A DNA stretch of 31,027 bases from Cyanobacteria bacterium OH_SFB_17 (GTDB taxonomy: Bacteria > Cyanobacteriota > Vampirovibrionia > Gastranaerophilales > Gastranaerophilaceae), in assembly GCA_023395735.1 (NCBI GenBank), contig JAEWYI010000056.1, positions 1-31,027 of the forward strand. Reading direction: 5' to 3'. The notes under the pieces were generated by a model. That model saw only the letters and a list, made by a program, of their open reading frames with translations, was not told the origin of the DNA and did no database searches. Both the position numbers and the translations under genes were made by a program. Shown piece after piece: positions 1 through 7,482 of this stretch (the stretch's first letter is position 1; the number at the start of each line of letters is the position of its first letter).

Positions 1-237
1 TTCTCACCTGTTTATTTTTCGACATCGTGTCTCAAAACAAACTTGGTTTATCGTAAGCGATACCCTCATCTGCAAAGCTCGGACTCATCTCCTCGCCTGC
101 ATCTGAGCTGAAATTCAATCCAGGGTGTTTTAACTAAAATAAAGGATATGACTAAGTTCTAAGCCTTTTTTATTTGCTCTTTTTTCTTGAGTTCTGCATT
201 GATTTTTATAAAATACTACAAATTTACTACGTTTTGA
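1..237. other. Region with no supported gene at window start
   Basis: I see no convincing gene here. The minus strand has a short open stretch ending at about position 49. It includes ATG after a GAGGAG-like run, but would encode only about 18 residues. Positions 50-135 are richer in GC than the neighbouring DNA, so this may be the tail of an element lying outside the window. No tRNA or clear terminator hairpin was found. Confidence 0.4.
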
Positions 238-690
238 TTAGAAATCTGAAATTTTACAGTATTTTTGTTTATCATACCACTCCCAATTATATTTAATACA
301 ATTTTCTTTATTGATTGTAACTGAGCCATATTTCTGTGTATTAATGACACGACCTTCTTCGCAGTCGCCATCTTCTATGCAATAATCGCTTTCAATTCCT
401 AAATGATGCATCATTTTAATAACAAACACTGTACAAATTATGAATAAAACAACAACCATTAATATTTTTCTTAAACATCCCTTTTTCCATATCGCCCAAT
501 TTGTGAATATTGCCAATAATGAGCAAACTACAATAATGAGGAAAATTTGCCAATTCATTTTCCCTGCTATAATCGCCGTTATTGGTAATATCATTATAAA
601 ATAAGTTAAAACTAGAGACGATAAAGTTTTAAAAATTATTGATAATACTTGAAATATTTTATTTAAAATAACTTTAATTTCATCTTTCAT
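238..690 (-). CDS. Small membrane protein with Cys-rich C-terminal tail
   Basis: The product is 150 residues and matches no family I recognise. Three hydrophobic segments at about residues 23-43, 46-67 and 74-93 predict an inner-membrane protein. After them comes a soluble tail of about 55 residues with four cysteines (CIEDGDC, then NC and YC near the end), which could form disulfides or bind metal if it faces outward. The ATG at 690 has only a weak AAGA-type ribosome site. The gene starts 27 nt after the stop of the MuF-like gene on the same strand, so the two are probably co-transcribed. That neighbour and the recombinase remnant suggest it is cargo of a decayed mobile element. Function unknown. 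Confidence 0.6.
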   Translation of the reverse strand: MKDEIKVILNKIFQVLSIIFKTLSSLVLTYFIMILPITAIIAGKMNWQIFLIIVVCSLLAIFTNWAIWKKGCLRKILMVVVLFIICTVFVIKMMHHLGIESDYCIEDGDCEEGRVINTQKYGSVTINKENCIKYNWEWYDKQKYCKISDF

Positions 691-717
691 TTCATTATTA
701 TATCTTAAATAAATATT

Positions 718-1731
718 TTATTTTTTAAAAATTTTATCAATATCTTTTAATTTATCAGAACAATAACCGTGTTCTTTTGCTTTCATTAATCCATATAAGT
801 CCGCTCTTAAATCGTTCATACAATCAATAAAAACTTTTTTAGCATCCATATGGTCATAACGAACTTTTTTATAAAAATCTTTTACTTCTTTAAAAAGACT
901 AAACACAACTGCCCACATAGCTTCAATTGTACCCAGTTCCGCAGATTCACAGTTCGCTTTCGCATGATAATATTTATCATAAGAATTAGCTGTTGTTTCC
1001 ATTTCATGTTTATTTGATTGAAAAACTTCATAAACAACTCTAGCTTCTTCAATATCTTTAATTAAATTATATACTGTGTCTTCAAGTTCCTTATCATCTG
1101 TTATATTAACAGCCATTCCTGTAATTGCGCAATCAGGGCCACATGGTTCCGTAGCTTCTAATTCCTCCTGAGCTTGTTCTACTTGTGCTTTTAGTTCTTG
1201 AACTTCTACCAGCCAACCTTCGGCTTCTGTTTGGATTGAATCAATATCACTCATATCAGAAGATAATTCCTCATCAAGAGCATTTGCTTCTTCGACCATT
1301 TCATCTATTTTATCCCAACAATCGCAAGGTTCTTCATCCGAATCCTCACCTGCAATTTCTTCAATACGACATTTGCAATTAGGGTGAAGTGGTATAGGAG
1401 CATCGTCGGGATTATCAAATTCTCTTCCATTCATATTTTGGCAAGCCTCGCAGGAATCATCCTCGGCAACCCATACATATCTAGTGTTGCTGATATATCC
1501 TTCTAAGACAGGTCCTTCTTCTGTGGCGTTGAAATTATTCATTAAATTATTCACTTTTTTGCTTTCAGCTTTTGCCTCCTGATTTAATCCGGCTTTTGAA
1601 AGTTGGTCATATCTGTATAGTGAATGCTCAATTTCATTTAACTTGCCATAAGTCGACATGGAAGTATTTGTTATATTTTGATTTGTGATTGTTTTTTTAA
1701 TTTTATTTATTTGTTCTTGAATTTTTTTCAT
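718..1731 (-). CDS. Coiled-coil protein with phage MuF-like Cys/HPNC module
   Basis: The 337-residue product has a compact module in its first 130 residues: TRYVWVAEDDSCEACQNMNG followed by PLHPNCKCR. This resembles the C-terminal signature of phage Mu gpF/SPP1 gp7 minor head proteins, where a CxxC pair and an HPxCRC segment probably bind metal. The rest does not look like a head protein. It is acidic and predicted coiled coil, with further cysteine pairs (CDCW, CGPDC) and a helical C-terminus. The ATG at 1731 is preferred because GGAG lies 5 nt upstream; an in-frame GTG at 1800 has no ribosome site. It lies upstream of the small membrane protein, probably in one operon. It may be a domesticated or diverged phage protein; the MuF assignment is by motif only. 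Confidence 0.6.
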   Translation of the reverse strand: MKKIQEQINKIKKTITNQNITNTSMSTYGKLNEIEHSLYRYDQLSKAGLNQEAKAESKKVNNLMNNFNATEEGPVLEGYISNTRYVWVAEDDSCEACQNMNGREFDNPDDAPIPLHPNCKCRIEEIAGEDSDEEPCDCWDKIDEMVEEANALDEELSSDMSDIDSIQTEAEGWLVEVQELKAQVEQAQEELEATEPCGPDCAITGMAVNITDDKELEDTVYNLIKDIEEARVVYEVFQSNKHEMETTANSYDKYYHAKANCESAELGTIEAMWAVVFSLFKEVKDFYKKVRYDHMDAKKVFIDCMNDLRADLYGLMKAKEHGYCSDKLKDIDKIFKK

Positions 1732-1822
1732 AAAGTCTCCAAATTTGCTATTTTTATATAATAATAATTTTTCAAACTCTTTTAAAGTCCGCAAAAGCAC
1801 TTACATCAACGTATTTAGGTAT

Positions 1823-2002
1823 TTATACGAATAAATTAAGTTCAAACAACTTAATCGGTTCATCCTTAAATTCAACCAATTCATCGAGTGCTAGGACGCA
1901 TTGTTCGCTGACCTCAGGTAGTAAATGAATGTAAATGTCCATCGTGGTTTTGATTGTTGTGTAATCTAATTGATGTTTAATATATTCAATAGAACCATTC
2001 TT
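1823..2002 (-). pseudogene. 3' remnant of a tyrosine recombinase (integrase)
   Basis: Read on the minus strand, this stretch encodes about 59 residues that match the extreme C-terminus of phage/ICE tyrosine recombinases. NGSIEYIKHQLDYTTIKTTM is followed by DIYIHLLPEV, with the catalytic tyrosine in DIYIH. A helical tail then runs to a TAA at 1823-1825. An in-frame TAA at 2003-2005 closes the frame upstream and no catalytic Arg/His boxes remain, so only the end of the gene survives. It cannot be active. It marks an old integration or deletion boundary beside the MuF-like and membrane genes. Confidence 0.8.
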
Positions 2003-2030
2003 TTAAAGTTTCTTTTTGAGTTTCTTACAA

Positions 2031-2082
2031 AAAAATAGAAGCGGATAGAATTTTTTAAAAAATTCTATCCGCTTCTATTTTT
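2031..2082. terminator. Bidirectional rho-independent terminator
   Basis: Two perfectly complementary 26-nt arms meet at TTTTTTAAAAAA, with the core AGAAGCGGATAGAA and T-runs on both sides. It lies 15 nt beyond the response regulator stop. It would end that transcript and insulate it from the mobile-element remnant. Confidence 0.9.
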
Positions 2083-2096
2083 AAAATAAATTATTT

Positions 2097-2825
2097 TTAG
2101 ACTAAACCTTCTCTTACGGCTTTTACTGCTGCTTGAACTCGGTCGTTTACACACATTTTTTGCAAGATTGAGCAAACATGTGCTTTTGCAGTATGCACAC
2201 TTACTATCAATTCTTTTGCAATTTCTGTATTACTTTTGCCCATTACAAGGTGTTTCAAGACTTCGCATTCTCTTTCTGTCAAAGGAACACGGCTTGCAGA
2301 ACCCGCTGAAGACGGTAACAAGTTTGTATTTTCAGGTTTAGGAAAAGCATTAAGAGCGATTTGTGCAACTTGTGGGTCAATCCAGCAAACGCCGTTGGAA
2401 ACATCACGAACAACGTCCGCCAATTTAACCGGATCAATATCTTTTAAGCAATATCCATGAGCGCCTGATGCAAGAGCAGCAAGGACTTCTTCTTCTCTAT
2501 CATGAGATGTCAATGCTATAATTTTAACTTCCGGCGACATTTCTTTAACTTTTATTGTTGCTTCGATTCCGTTCATCTCCGGCAGACCCAAATCCATTAG
2601 CACAACGTCCGGTTTGAATTTTTTAATTAATTCCAGGCCAGTTATTGCATTGTCGCACTCGGCAATTACATTAATGTCCTCATTAGAATTAAGTGCACAT
2701 CTCAAACCCACCCTTGTCAGTTTAAAATCTTCCACGATAATTACGTTTAAGTTGTTGAGTTCTTGACCGTCTTCGCAATCAAGCTTTGACTTGTTTTTTG
2801 ATGTGACTGTTTTTGTTTCGCTCAT
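2097..2825 (-). CDS. NarL/FixJ-family response regulator (REC + LuxR HTH)
   Basis: This 242-residue DNA-binding response regulator has a receiver domain at about residues 27-145. The acidic pair is E32/D33, the phospho-acceptor is D78 in VVLMDLGLPEMNG, the switch threonine is in ALTSH and the lysine is in CLKD. A LuxR/GerE helix-turn-helix spans about 175-240 (LTERECEVLKHLVMGKSNTE, then VHTAKAHVCSILQKM). The first 26 residues are a polar extension outside the domain. The start has a good AGGAGAG site. No histidine kinase is adjacent, so it is an orphan here and its signal and targets cannot be read from context. The long AT-rich upstream region could hold its own control sites. Confidence 0.93.
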   Translation of the reverse strand: MSETKTVTSKNKSKLDCEDGQELNNLNVIIVEDFKLTRVGLRCALNSNEDINVIAECDNAITGLELIKKFKPDVVLMDLGLPEMNGIEATIKVKEMSPEVKIIALTSHDREEEVLAALASGAHGYCLKDIDPVKLADVVRDVSNGVCWIDPQVAQIALNAFPKPENTNLLPSSAGSASRVPLTERECEVLKHLVMGKSNTEIAKELIVSVHTAKAHVCSILQKMCVNDRVQAAVKAVREGLV

Positions 2826-2923
2826 ATTTCTCTCCTGAAATTTTAAATAAACTCTTCTTTTTAAAAGATTTTTTAGTTGCTCTTTTCTGATTTAATAATA
2901 GACAGATTATTATGTATATTACC

Positions 2924-2995
2924 TAATGAGGCTCCAAACATGGACTAAATTAAATTACCCAACTGGATATAGATTTTTTTTAATGGGGCTCTAAA
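2924..2995. repeat. Pair of 15-bp near-identical direct repeats upstream of the regulator
   Basis: TAATGAGGCTCCAAA (2924-2938) and TAATGGGGCTCTAAA (2981-2995) differ at two positions and start 57 bp apart in the gene-poor stretch 2826-3126. They lie about 100-170 bp upstream of the response regulator start and could be protein-binding sites. Apart from these, no gene is evident in that stretch. Confidence 0.35.
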
Positions 2996-3126
2996 AATAC
3001 TGAAAACCTTTGTAAAATCGTGGTCTTTAAGAAGTTTATTCACTTTGTATCTTTATTAAGTTTTATAACGAAAACACTGTCTGGGAGAGCATTAGAGGAT
3101 TGATTTTTTTATTAAAGATACAAAAC

Positions 3127-3162
3127 AATTAACCCATGACTTGTTAGAGTCATGAGTTAATT
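3127..3162 (-). terminator. Terminator of the 46-residue gene
   Basis: On the minus strand AATTAACTCATGAC pairs with GTCATGGGTTAATT (one mismatch) around an 8-nt loop. It begins 2 nt after the small gene's stop and is followed by TTGTTTTGT. This is a reasonable rho-independent terminator for a monocistronic transcript. Confidence 0.65.
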
Positions 3163-3164
3163 AA

Positions 3165-3305
3165 TCAATTTCTGTTGGAATTGGAAAGAAACATTTGCTT
3201 TACCAAATCACAATAGATGTTAACTTCGTTTTTTGCTTCTCCTATATTATCTATCAACTTTCTTACTTCAAGAACAATGTCTTCTTCGTTTAAATCCACT
3301 ATCAT
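3165..3305 (-). CDS. Small hypothetical protein, 46 residues
   Basis: ATG at 3305 opens a 46-codon frame beginning MIVDLNEEDIVLEVRKLI and ending SNSNRN. AAGGAT lies 7 nt upstream, a good ribosome site, and a terminator hairpin follows the stop directly. The peptide is predicted to be mainly alpha-helical and amphipathic, with an acidic N-terminal half and one cysteine (IYCD). There is no signal peptide or membrane segment. It could be a small regulatory or adaptor protein. The match of ribosome site, frame and terminator is the main support; I recognise no homologue. Confidence 0.55.
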   Translation of the reverse strand: MIVDLNEEDIVLEVRKLIDNIGEAKNEVNIYCDLVKQMFLSNSNRN

Positions 3306-3432
3306 AACACATATCCTTATCAACAGCTATACGACTCATATTTAGTTATACGGTCACATCAAATTAAAACTTTATAACTATAGACTTATTTGTTACAAAG
3401 TTTAACGTTAAATAGTGAAATAATTTAAAAAA

Positions 3433-5682
3433 TTAAGGTCTAATGACGCAAAGTAGGCTATCTTGAGGCACGAAAGTATCTTTTATCCCAAAGTTAGCGT
3501 TTGCAAAGAAAAATTCCAATTTTTCTCCTTGTCCGATATCAAGATTTTCAAACGGGATACTCACGTCAATAACTTTTTGAAAAGCAATTTTTACATCTGT
3601 CGTATCTTGAATTGACCAAAGTCCGCTCTGCATAGCTTTTGTAAGCCTTGCAGGATAAAGTTTGTTATCTAACATAGAAATCCTAAGCTCATTTCTGAAC
3701 TTTTCTTTCATAATAGGAAACATGCTCTCAGTTTTGTTAATAAGACGGATTGGAGAAGTTACTTGTTTTTTGTCCCCGTTTCTCATATAAATGTACATCT
3801 GGTGGATTATCGGATTTGTCGAATAACCTTGCTGGATATAATCATTGAGGTAAAATCTTAAATAAAAATTGTTTTCATCTGCTCCATAGCAAACTCTGTC
3901 GAACAAAGAACCGTCTTGCATAGCAGGAGTAATCGGCATATTTATGCAACCTGCGTTTTCCCATTCTTCATCGTCTTGTGTCTCAATACCGTCAATTTTT
4001 GGAGAAATCGCTTTTTTGGGCGAAGATGCCGCTTTTGAGATAATTGATATCAAAGGCGCTTCAAGATATCTTGGAGGAGTTTGTCCGATATATCTGTAAA
4101 CGTTTTTGAGATGTTCTCTAAAAATGTAGTCAAAAATATGGTCTTGTCCGGAGTCATTTGGCTCACCATACCACCAGAACCAATCGCTTCCTTGCGCAAT
4201 CATAAGTTCATTTTGAGCTGCGCCGAGATTTTCATTTTGCGGATATTTTTTCGCAAAAATTTCCAAATCTTCTTTAACTTTATTCAAATATCCCCAAGCC
4301 ATGTTTTTCACCGGTTCTGAAATCCATAGTTGGAAATTTCTGTTAATCCAAGAGCCTGAAGATATTTTCTTTAAATCTTTTGGATGTTTTTCATTTTCTA
4401 AATAATCACTTATCAAAACTGTTTCAAGAGTTTCATCTTCTTCAATCATTGAATAAACAGCCTGAAGGAATGAATTTCCGTCGTTCGAATAATTTTCCCA
4501 GCAATTTTCCCCGTCCATTGCTATTGTTAGCAAGTGGTTATTGTCAGGAGAATTTTGAAGTTTATTTTGGATAACCTTTATTCTGTCATACAAATCTGTA
4601 GCTGCAGCTTTAGGGTCATGGTTAGCATACTCAAAGCTTATTAAATTAGGGATTACAGAATCTCTAAAAATCATTTTTATGTTGGAATTTTTAGTTTTAT
4701 ATTTATATGTTTTCATCAGGAAGTAAGGATCTTCCAAATAACCCTTGAAGTCACGCACAAAGTCAAAATCTATTGAATTTGTCAAAATTCCTTCGTCAGA
4801 CAAAGTCCACTCAATCCCAAACTCTTTGAAAATCTCAAGCGTACTTGCACTTACAGCATGCTCAGGCGGCCACATGCCTTTCGGTTTTTGACCAAAAAGT
4901 TCTTCCATTCTGTTTATTGCTGATTCAACCTGTAGTTTTGCATCTTCTTTTAAATCCATATCGTACAATGTCGTATCTATTGTCGAAAGATTTTTCTGCG
5001 AAGATTTTGCATCTATCAATACCGGCATAATCGGGTGATAGTAAGGGCTTGTCGTAATTTCAATTTTCCCGTTCAAAAGAAGTTTTTTGTACGTAGGGAT
5101 TATCATAGAAATAATTTTTTTATGAATATCAATAATCTGCAATCTGTCTTGCAAAGTATAATTAGAACCTTTTTCAATCAAGGTTTTTAGCTCAGGAAAA
5201 GTCTCTTGAAACGAAGGATCAACCCAAACCAAATTGAAAAGAGCCATAATGTCTGAATATTCTTGGAGCGAAAAGTCATCTATATTAACACTTTCGCTTG
5301 AAAAACGCTTTTGATGAAGCTTGTTGTAGCTTTCGTTAGGCAAAATCATAGACGAAAAATTTGCATCAAAAAAATTGTTCAAAATAAATTCTTTGTCATC
5401 GTCACTAAACTCTGATGTGTCGGTTACAGTAAGTCGAGAGTGAATATCGTGAAAATCTCTTTCTGAATAATTAATCAATGCATCCAAAAGAGCAGGAACA
5501 AGGTTGAAATTTAATTTCAATTTTTCGTACTTTTCTGCTAACAAAGCCATATCCAAGTAGTCTTTGACGGCATGCAAACGAACCCACGGCATCAGGTAGT
5601 CACTTTCGGTGTTCAACTGATACACAGGCTGGTGCATGTGCCAATAAAAAGCTATTGATAATTTTTTCCCAACACTCATCAT
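3433..5682 (-). CDS. Glycoside hydrolase family 57 (alpha-glucan active)
   Basis: The 749-residue cytoplasmic enzyme has the family motifs in order: HMHQP at residues 15-19, YHPIMP near 215, MWPPEHAVS near 270-278 with E274 as likely nucleophile, and MDGENCWE near 389-396 with D390 as likely acid/base. GH57 enzymes are retaining alpha-glucan hydrolases or transferases (amylase, amylopullulanase, branching enzyme). Residues from about 560 form a beta-rich C-terminal domain like those of bacterial glucan-acting GH57 proteins. There is no signal peptide, so intracellular glycogen is the likely substrate. Two ATGs (5682, 5679) are possible. A TATAAT ends 7 nt before the first, suggesting a leaderless transcript. 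It diverges from a GT4 gene. Exact specificity is uncertain. Confidence 0.9.
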   Translation of the reverse strand: MMSVGKKLSIAFYWHMHQPVYQLNTESDYLMPWVRLHAVKDYLDMALLAEKYEKLKLNFNLVPALLDALINYSERDFHDIHSRLTVTDTSEFSDDDKEFILNNFFDANFSSMILPNESYNKLHQKRFSSESVNIDDFSLQEYSDIMALFNLVWVDPSFQETFPELKTLIEKGSNYTLQDRLQIIDIHKKIISMIIPTYKKLLLNGKIEITTSPYYHPIMPVLIDAKSSQKNLSTIDTTLYDMDLKEDAKLQVESAINRMEELFGQKPKGMWPPEHAVSASTLEIFKEFGIEWTLSDEGILTNSIDFDFVRDFKGYLEDPYFLMKTYKYKTKNSNIKMIFRDSVIPNLISFEYANHDPKAAATDLYDRIKVIQNKLQNSPDNNHLLTIAMDGENCWENYSNDGNSFLQAVYSMIEEDETLETVLISDYLENEKHPKDLKKISSGSWINRNFQLWISEPVKNMAWGYLNKVKEDLEIFAKKYPQNENLGAAQNELMIAQGSDWFWWYGEPNDSGQDHIFDYIFREHLKNVYRYIGQTPPRYLEAPLISIISKAASSPKKAISPKIDGIETQDDEEWENAGCINMPITPAMQDGSLFDRVCYGADENNFYLRFYLNDYIQQGYSTNPIIHQMYIYMRNGDKKQVTSPIRLINKTESMFPIMKEKFRNELRISMLDNKLYPARLTKAMQSGLWSIQDTTDVKIAFQKVIDVSIPFENLDIGQGEKLEFFFANANFGIKDTFVPQDSLLCVIRP

Positions 5683-5689
5683 TTCTTTT

Positions 5690-5697
5690 ATTATATC
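5690..5697 (-). promoter_or_regulatory. Extended -10 promoter of the GH57 gene
   Basis: On the minus strand TATAAT (5695 to 5690) follows TGA, an extended -10, and is 7 nt from the ATG at 5682. No clear -35 is seen. Transcription would start at or beside the start codon, and no Shine-Dalgarno lies between. Confidence 0.55.
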
Positions 5698-5734
5698 AAA
5701 TTTTTTTCAAAAGTGTGAGCAATTTTTTAAGGCA

Positions 5735-5743
5735 TGCTATAAT
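5735..5743 (+). promoter_or_regulatory. Extended -10 promoter of the GT4 gene
   Basis: TGCTATAAT ends 6 nt before the ATG at 5750. No good -35 is present, so the TG extension probably substitutes for it. The predicted start point coincides with the start codon. Confidence 0.55.
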
Positions 5744-5749
5744 ATGTGC

Positions 5750-6886
5750 ATGAAAATCCTTTTTATAACCGATTTATATCCAGTAAAAGAGGGCGAAAAA
5801 ACCACCCCCAAAACTTTACATAACTTTGTGATTAGCTGGATTAAAAAAGGACATAGCGTCGATGTAATTAAACCAAATTTTGTTTTTAATTCGTTTTTGA
5901 GAAAAAAACCGTTTTATAAAACCGGATTTTATGATTATGACAGCGTAAAAATTTTTAATGTGAATTATTTTTTACCTTTTATAGGAAAAATAGAAAATAA
6001 ATTGCCAAATAATTTAGATATTTACGCATACGATATTGTAATCGCGCACATGCCATCAGGAATTATTTTTGCGGATATACTCTGCCAAAAATACAAAAAG
6101 CCTCTTGTAACCGGAGTACATTCGTCTGATTTAAAGATAATTTGCGATCCAAAATATTCTGTCTATTTCAAACCAAAATTGATAAAGGCGTTTAATAATG
6201 CAAAAAAAATTGCATGCCGTTCGTTTGTCTTACAAAAAAAATTCTGCACGCTTTTTCCTCAACTTGCGAATAAAACCTTCGCAGCCCCATCAGGAATTGA
6301 CTCTTTTGTTGATTTAGAAAGTATTTTAAACTCCAAAACGCCTCTTTCTGTACTTACTTGCGCAAACTTGATAAAAAGGAAAAACATAGACAAAATTATT
6401 CTTGCAATCTCAGATACAGAAGGTCTTAGTTTAAATATAATTGGAGATGGAAAAGAGTACTCAAAGCTCAAAAAGCTAGCTAAAAAATCAAAAAATAAAA
6501 TAACTTTTCTAAAAAGACTCCCACATGAAAAAGTGATTGAAGAAATGAAAAAAACAGATATATTCTTGCTTGCAAGCACAGATGAAACCTTTGGCATGGT
6601 TTATCTTGAAGCCATGGCCTCAGGCTGCATAACTGTTTGTAGCAAAAATGACGGAATTGACGGAATAATTGTCGATGAGAAAAACGGATTTCTTTGCGAA
6701 CCAACAAAAGAAGGAATCAAAGAAACACTTATCAAAATCAAAAATTGGCACGAAGAGGGCGCCAAAAAAGCACACTTTTTTGGCGCCCCAACTTTAGAAA
6801 AAATCAGAGAAACCTCACTACAAACTATTAAAAAGCTCACTCCTGAAGCATGTGCGGACAATTATATTTACAACATAGATGTTTAA
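5750..6886 (+). CDS. Glycosyltransferase family 4 (GT-B)
   Basis: This 378-residue enzyme has the two-domain GT-B layout. The N-terminal acceptor half starts MKILFITDLYP. The C-terminal nucleotide-sugar half holds the family 4 EX7E motif at E279/E287 (ETFGMVYLEAMASG), after a DGKEYSKLKKL segment. It is predicted to transfer a sugar with retention onto a glycan or lipid acceptor at the cytoplasmic face of the membrane. ATG at 5750 is chosen over an in-frame ATG at 5744 because the -10 box ends at 5743. Donor and acceptor cannot be told. It may act with the divergent GH57 enzyme in glucan metabolism. A 14-bp perfect inverted repeat lies within its 3' end. Confidence 0.88.
   Translation: MKILFITDLYPVKEGEKTTPKTLHNFVISWIKKGHSVDVIKPNFVFNSFLRKKPFYKTGFYDYDSVKIFNVNYFLPFIGKIENKLPNNLDIYAYDIVIAHMPSGIIFADILCQKYKKPLVTGVHSSDLKIICDPKYSVYFKPKLIKAFNNAKKIACRSFVLQKKFCTLFPQLANKTFAAPSGIDSFVDLESILNSKTPLSVLTCANLIKRKNIDKIILAISDTEGLSLNIIGDGKEYSKLKKLAKKSKNKITFLKRLPHEKVIEEMKKTDIFLLASTDETFGMVYLEAMASGCITVCSKNDGIDGIIVDEKNGFLCEPTKEGIKETLIKIKNWHEEGAKKAHFFGAPTLEKIRETSLQTIKKLTPEACADNYIYNIDV
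6757..6788. repeat. Perfect 14-bp inverted repeat inside the GT4 gene
   Basis: GGGCGCCAAAAAAG, a CACA loop, then CTTTTTTGGCGCCC. It lies about 100 nt before the stop and encodes part of the C-terminal tail. No T-run follows on either strand, so it does not look like a terminator. Confidence 0.8.
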
Positions 6887-6908
6887 AATATTTTTAAATT
6901 TTCATCTC

Positions 6909-6937
6909 TTGACAAAATGTTAGGTTTGCCGTACAAT
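6909..6937 (+). promoter_or_regulatory. Sigma-70 promoter of the DtxR-type regulator, with possible operator
   Basis: TTGACA (6909-6914), a 17-nt spacer and TACAAT (6932-6937) make a near-consensus promoter. The spacer contains AATGTTAGG, sharing AATGTTAG with the perfect palindrome upstream of the next gene. This suggests the regulator binds and represses its own promoter. Confidence 0.8.
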
Positions 6938-6958
6938 ATTTTCAAAAGGAAAAGTTTG

Positions 6959-7405
6959 ATGGAAAAAACAAAGATTACAGCGAGTTTAGAAGATTACCTT
7001 GAAGCAATCTATGAAATTATAGAAGAAAAACAAGGGGTCAGAGCTGTTGATGTCTCAAGAAGGCTCAATGTTCAACGTTCTTCTGTGACAGAAGCGCTGA
7101 AAAATCTTGCAGAAAAAAAATTGGTAAATTACGGAAGATATGACGTAATTTCGTTGACTCCAAGCGGAATTTCTGTTGCCAAAAAAGTTATTGAAAAACA
7201 CAAAATCCTTTTTGATTTTTTCTCAAAAATTTTGGGCGTTGAACACGAAGAAGCTCAACAAAACGCTTGCAAAGTCGAACATGTAATATCAGAAGACGTT
7301 CTTCAGCGCTTGATTGCCTTTGTAGAATTCAACAAAAATTTTCACGTAAATGAAAAAACCTATATTGAAGAATTTCAAAATTTTTATGCTGAAATGAAAA
7401 GCTAA
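6959..7405 (+). CDS. DtxR/MntR-family metal-responsive repressor
   Basis: The 148-residue protein has an N-terminal winged helix (EDYLEAIYEI through RRLNVQRSSVTEALKNLAEK) and a C-terminal metal-binding dimerization domain. It lacks the SH3-like third domain, as in MntR (142 residues). By family alignment, metal ligands are D12, E15, the His of EKHKIL, and Cys-Glu-His in ACKVEHVIS. The first position is aspartate as in MntR, but the later one is cysteine as in DtxR/IdeR rather than MntR's glutamate, so Mn versus Fe response is unclear. ATG at 6959 has AAAGGA 8 nt upstream; an in-frame upstream ATG at 6917 lies within the promoter. The likely regulon includes itself and the next gene. Confidence 0.92.
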   Translation: MEKTKITASLEDYLEAIYEIIEEKQGVRAVDVSRRLNVQRSSVTEALKNLAEKKLVNYGRYDVISLTPSGISVAKKVIEKHKILFDFFSKILGVEHEEAQQNACKVEHVISEDVLQRLIAFVEFNKNFHVNEKTYIEEFQNFYAEMKS

Positions 7406-7412
7406 AATTTTT

Positions 7413-7448
7413 TTGCTCATAATGTTAGCAGACCCTAACATTATGAGC
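7413..7448 (+). promoter_or_regulatory. Palindromic operator overlapping a promoter
   Basis: GCTCATAATGTTAG (7415-7428) and CTAACATTATGAGC (7435-7448) form a perfect 14-bp inverted repeat around CAGACC. TTGCTC (7413-7418) with TAACAT (7436-7441) at 17-nt spacing gives a promoter covered by it. No T-run follows on either strand, so an operator is more likely than a terminator. The adjacent DtxR-type repressor is the obvious binder. Confidence 0.65.
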
Positions 7449-7482
7449 CAATTAAAACATATAAATAGAAAGACAGGAAATC

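Noticed and set aside
6259..6861. Several long open frames antisense to the GT4 gene
   Set aside because: They lack ribosome sites and recognisable motifs, while the GT4 frame has intact family motifs; they are composition shadows.
7415..7448. Perfect palindrome considered as a terminator of the DtxR-type gene
   Set aside because: No T-run follows it on either strand, and it overlaps a plausible -35/-10 pair for the next gene, so an operator fits better.
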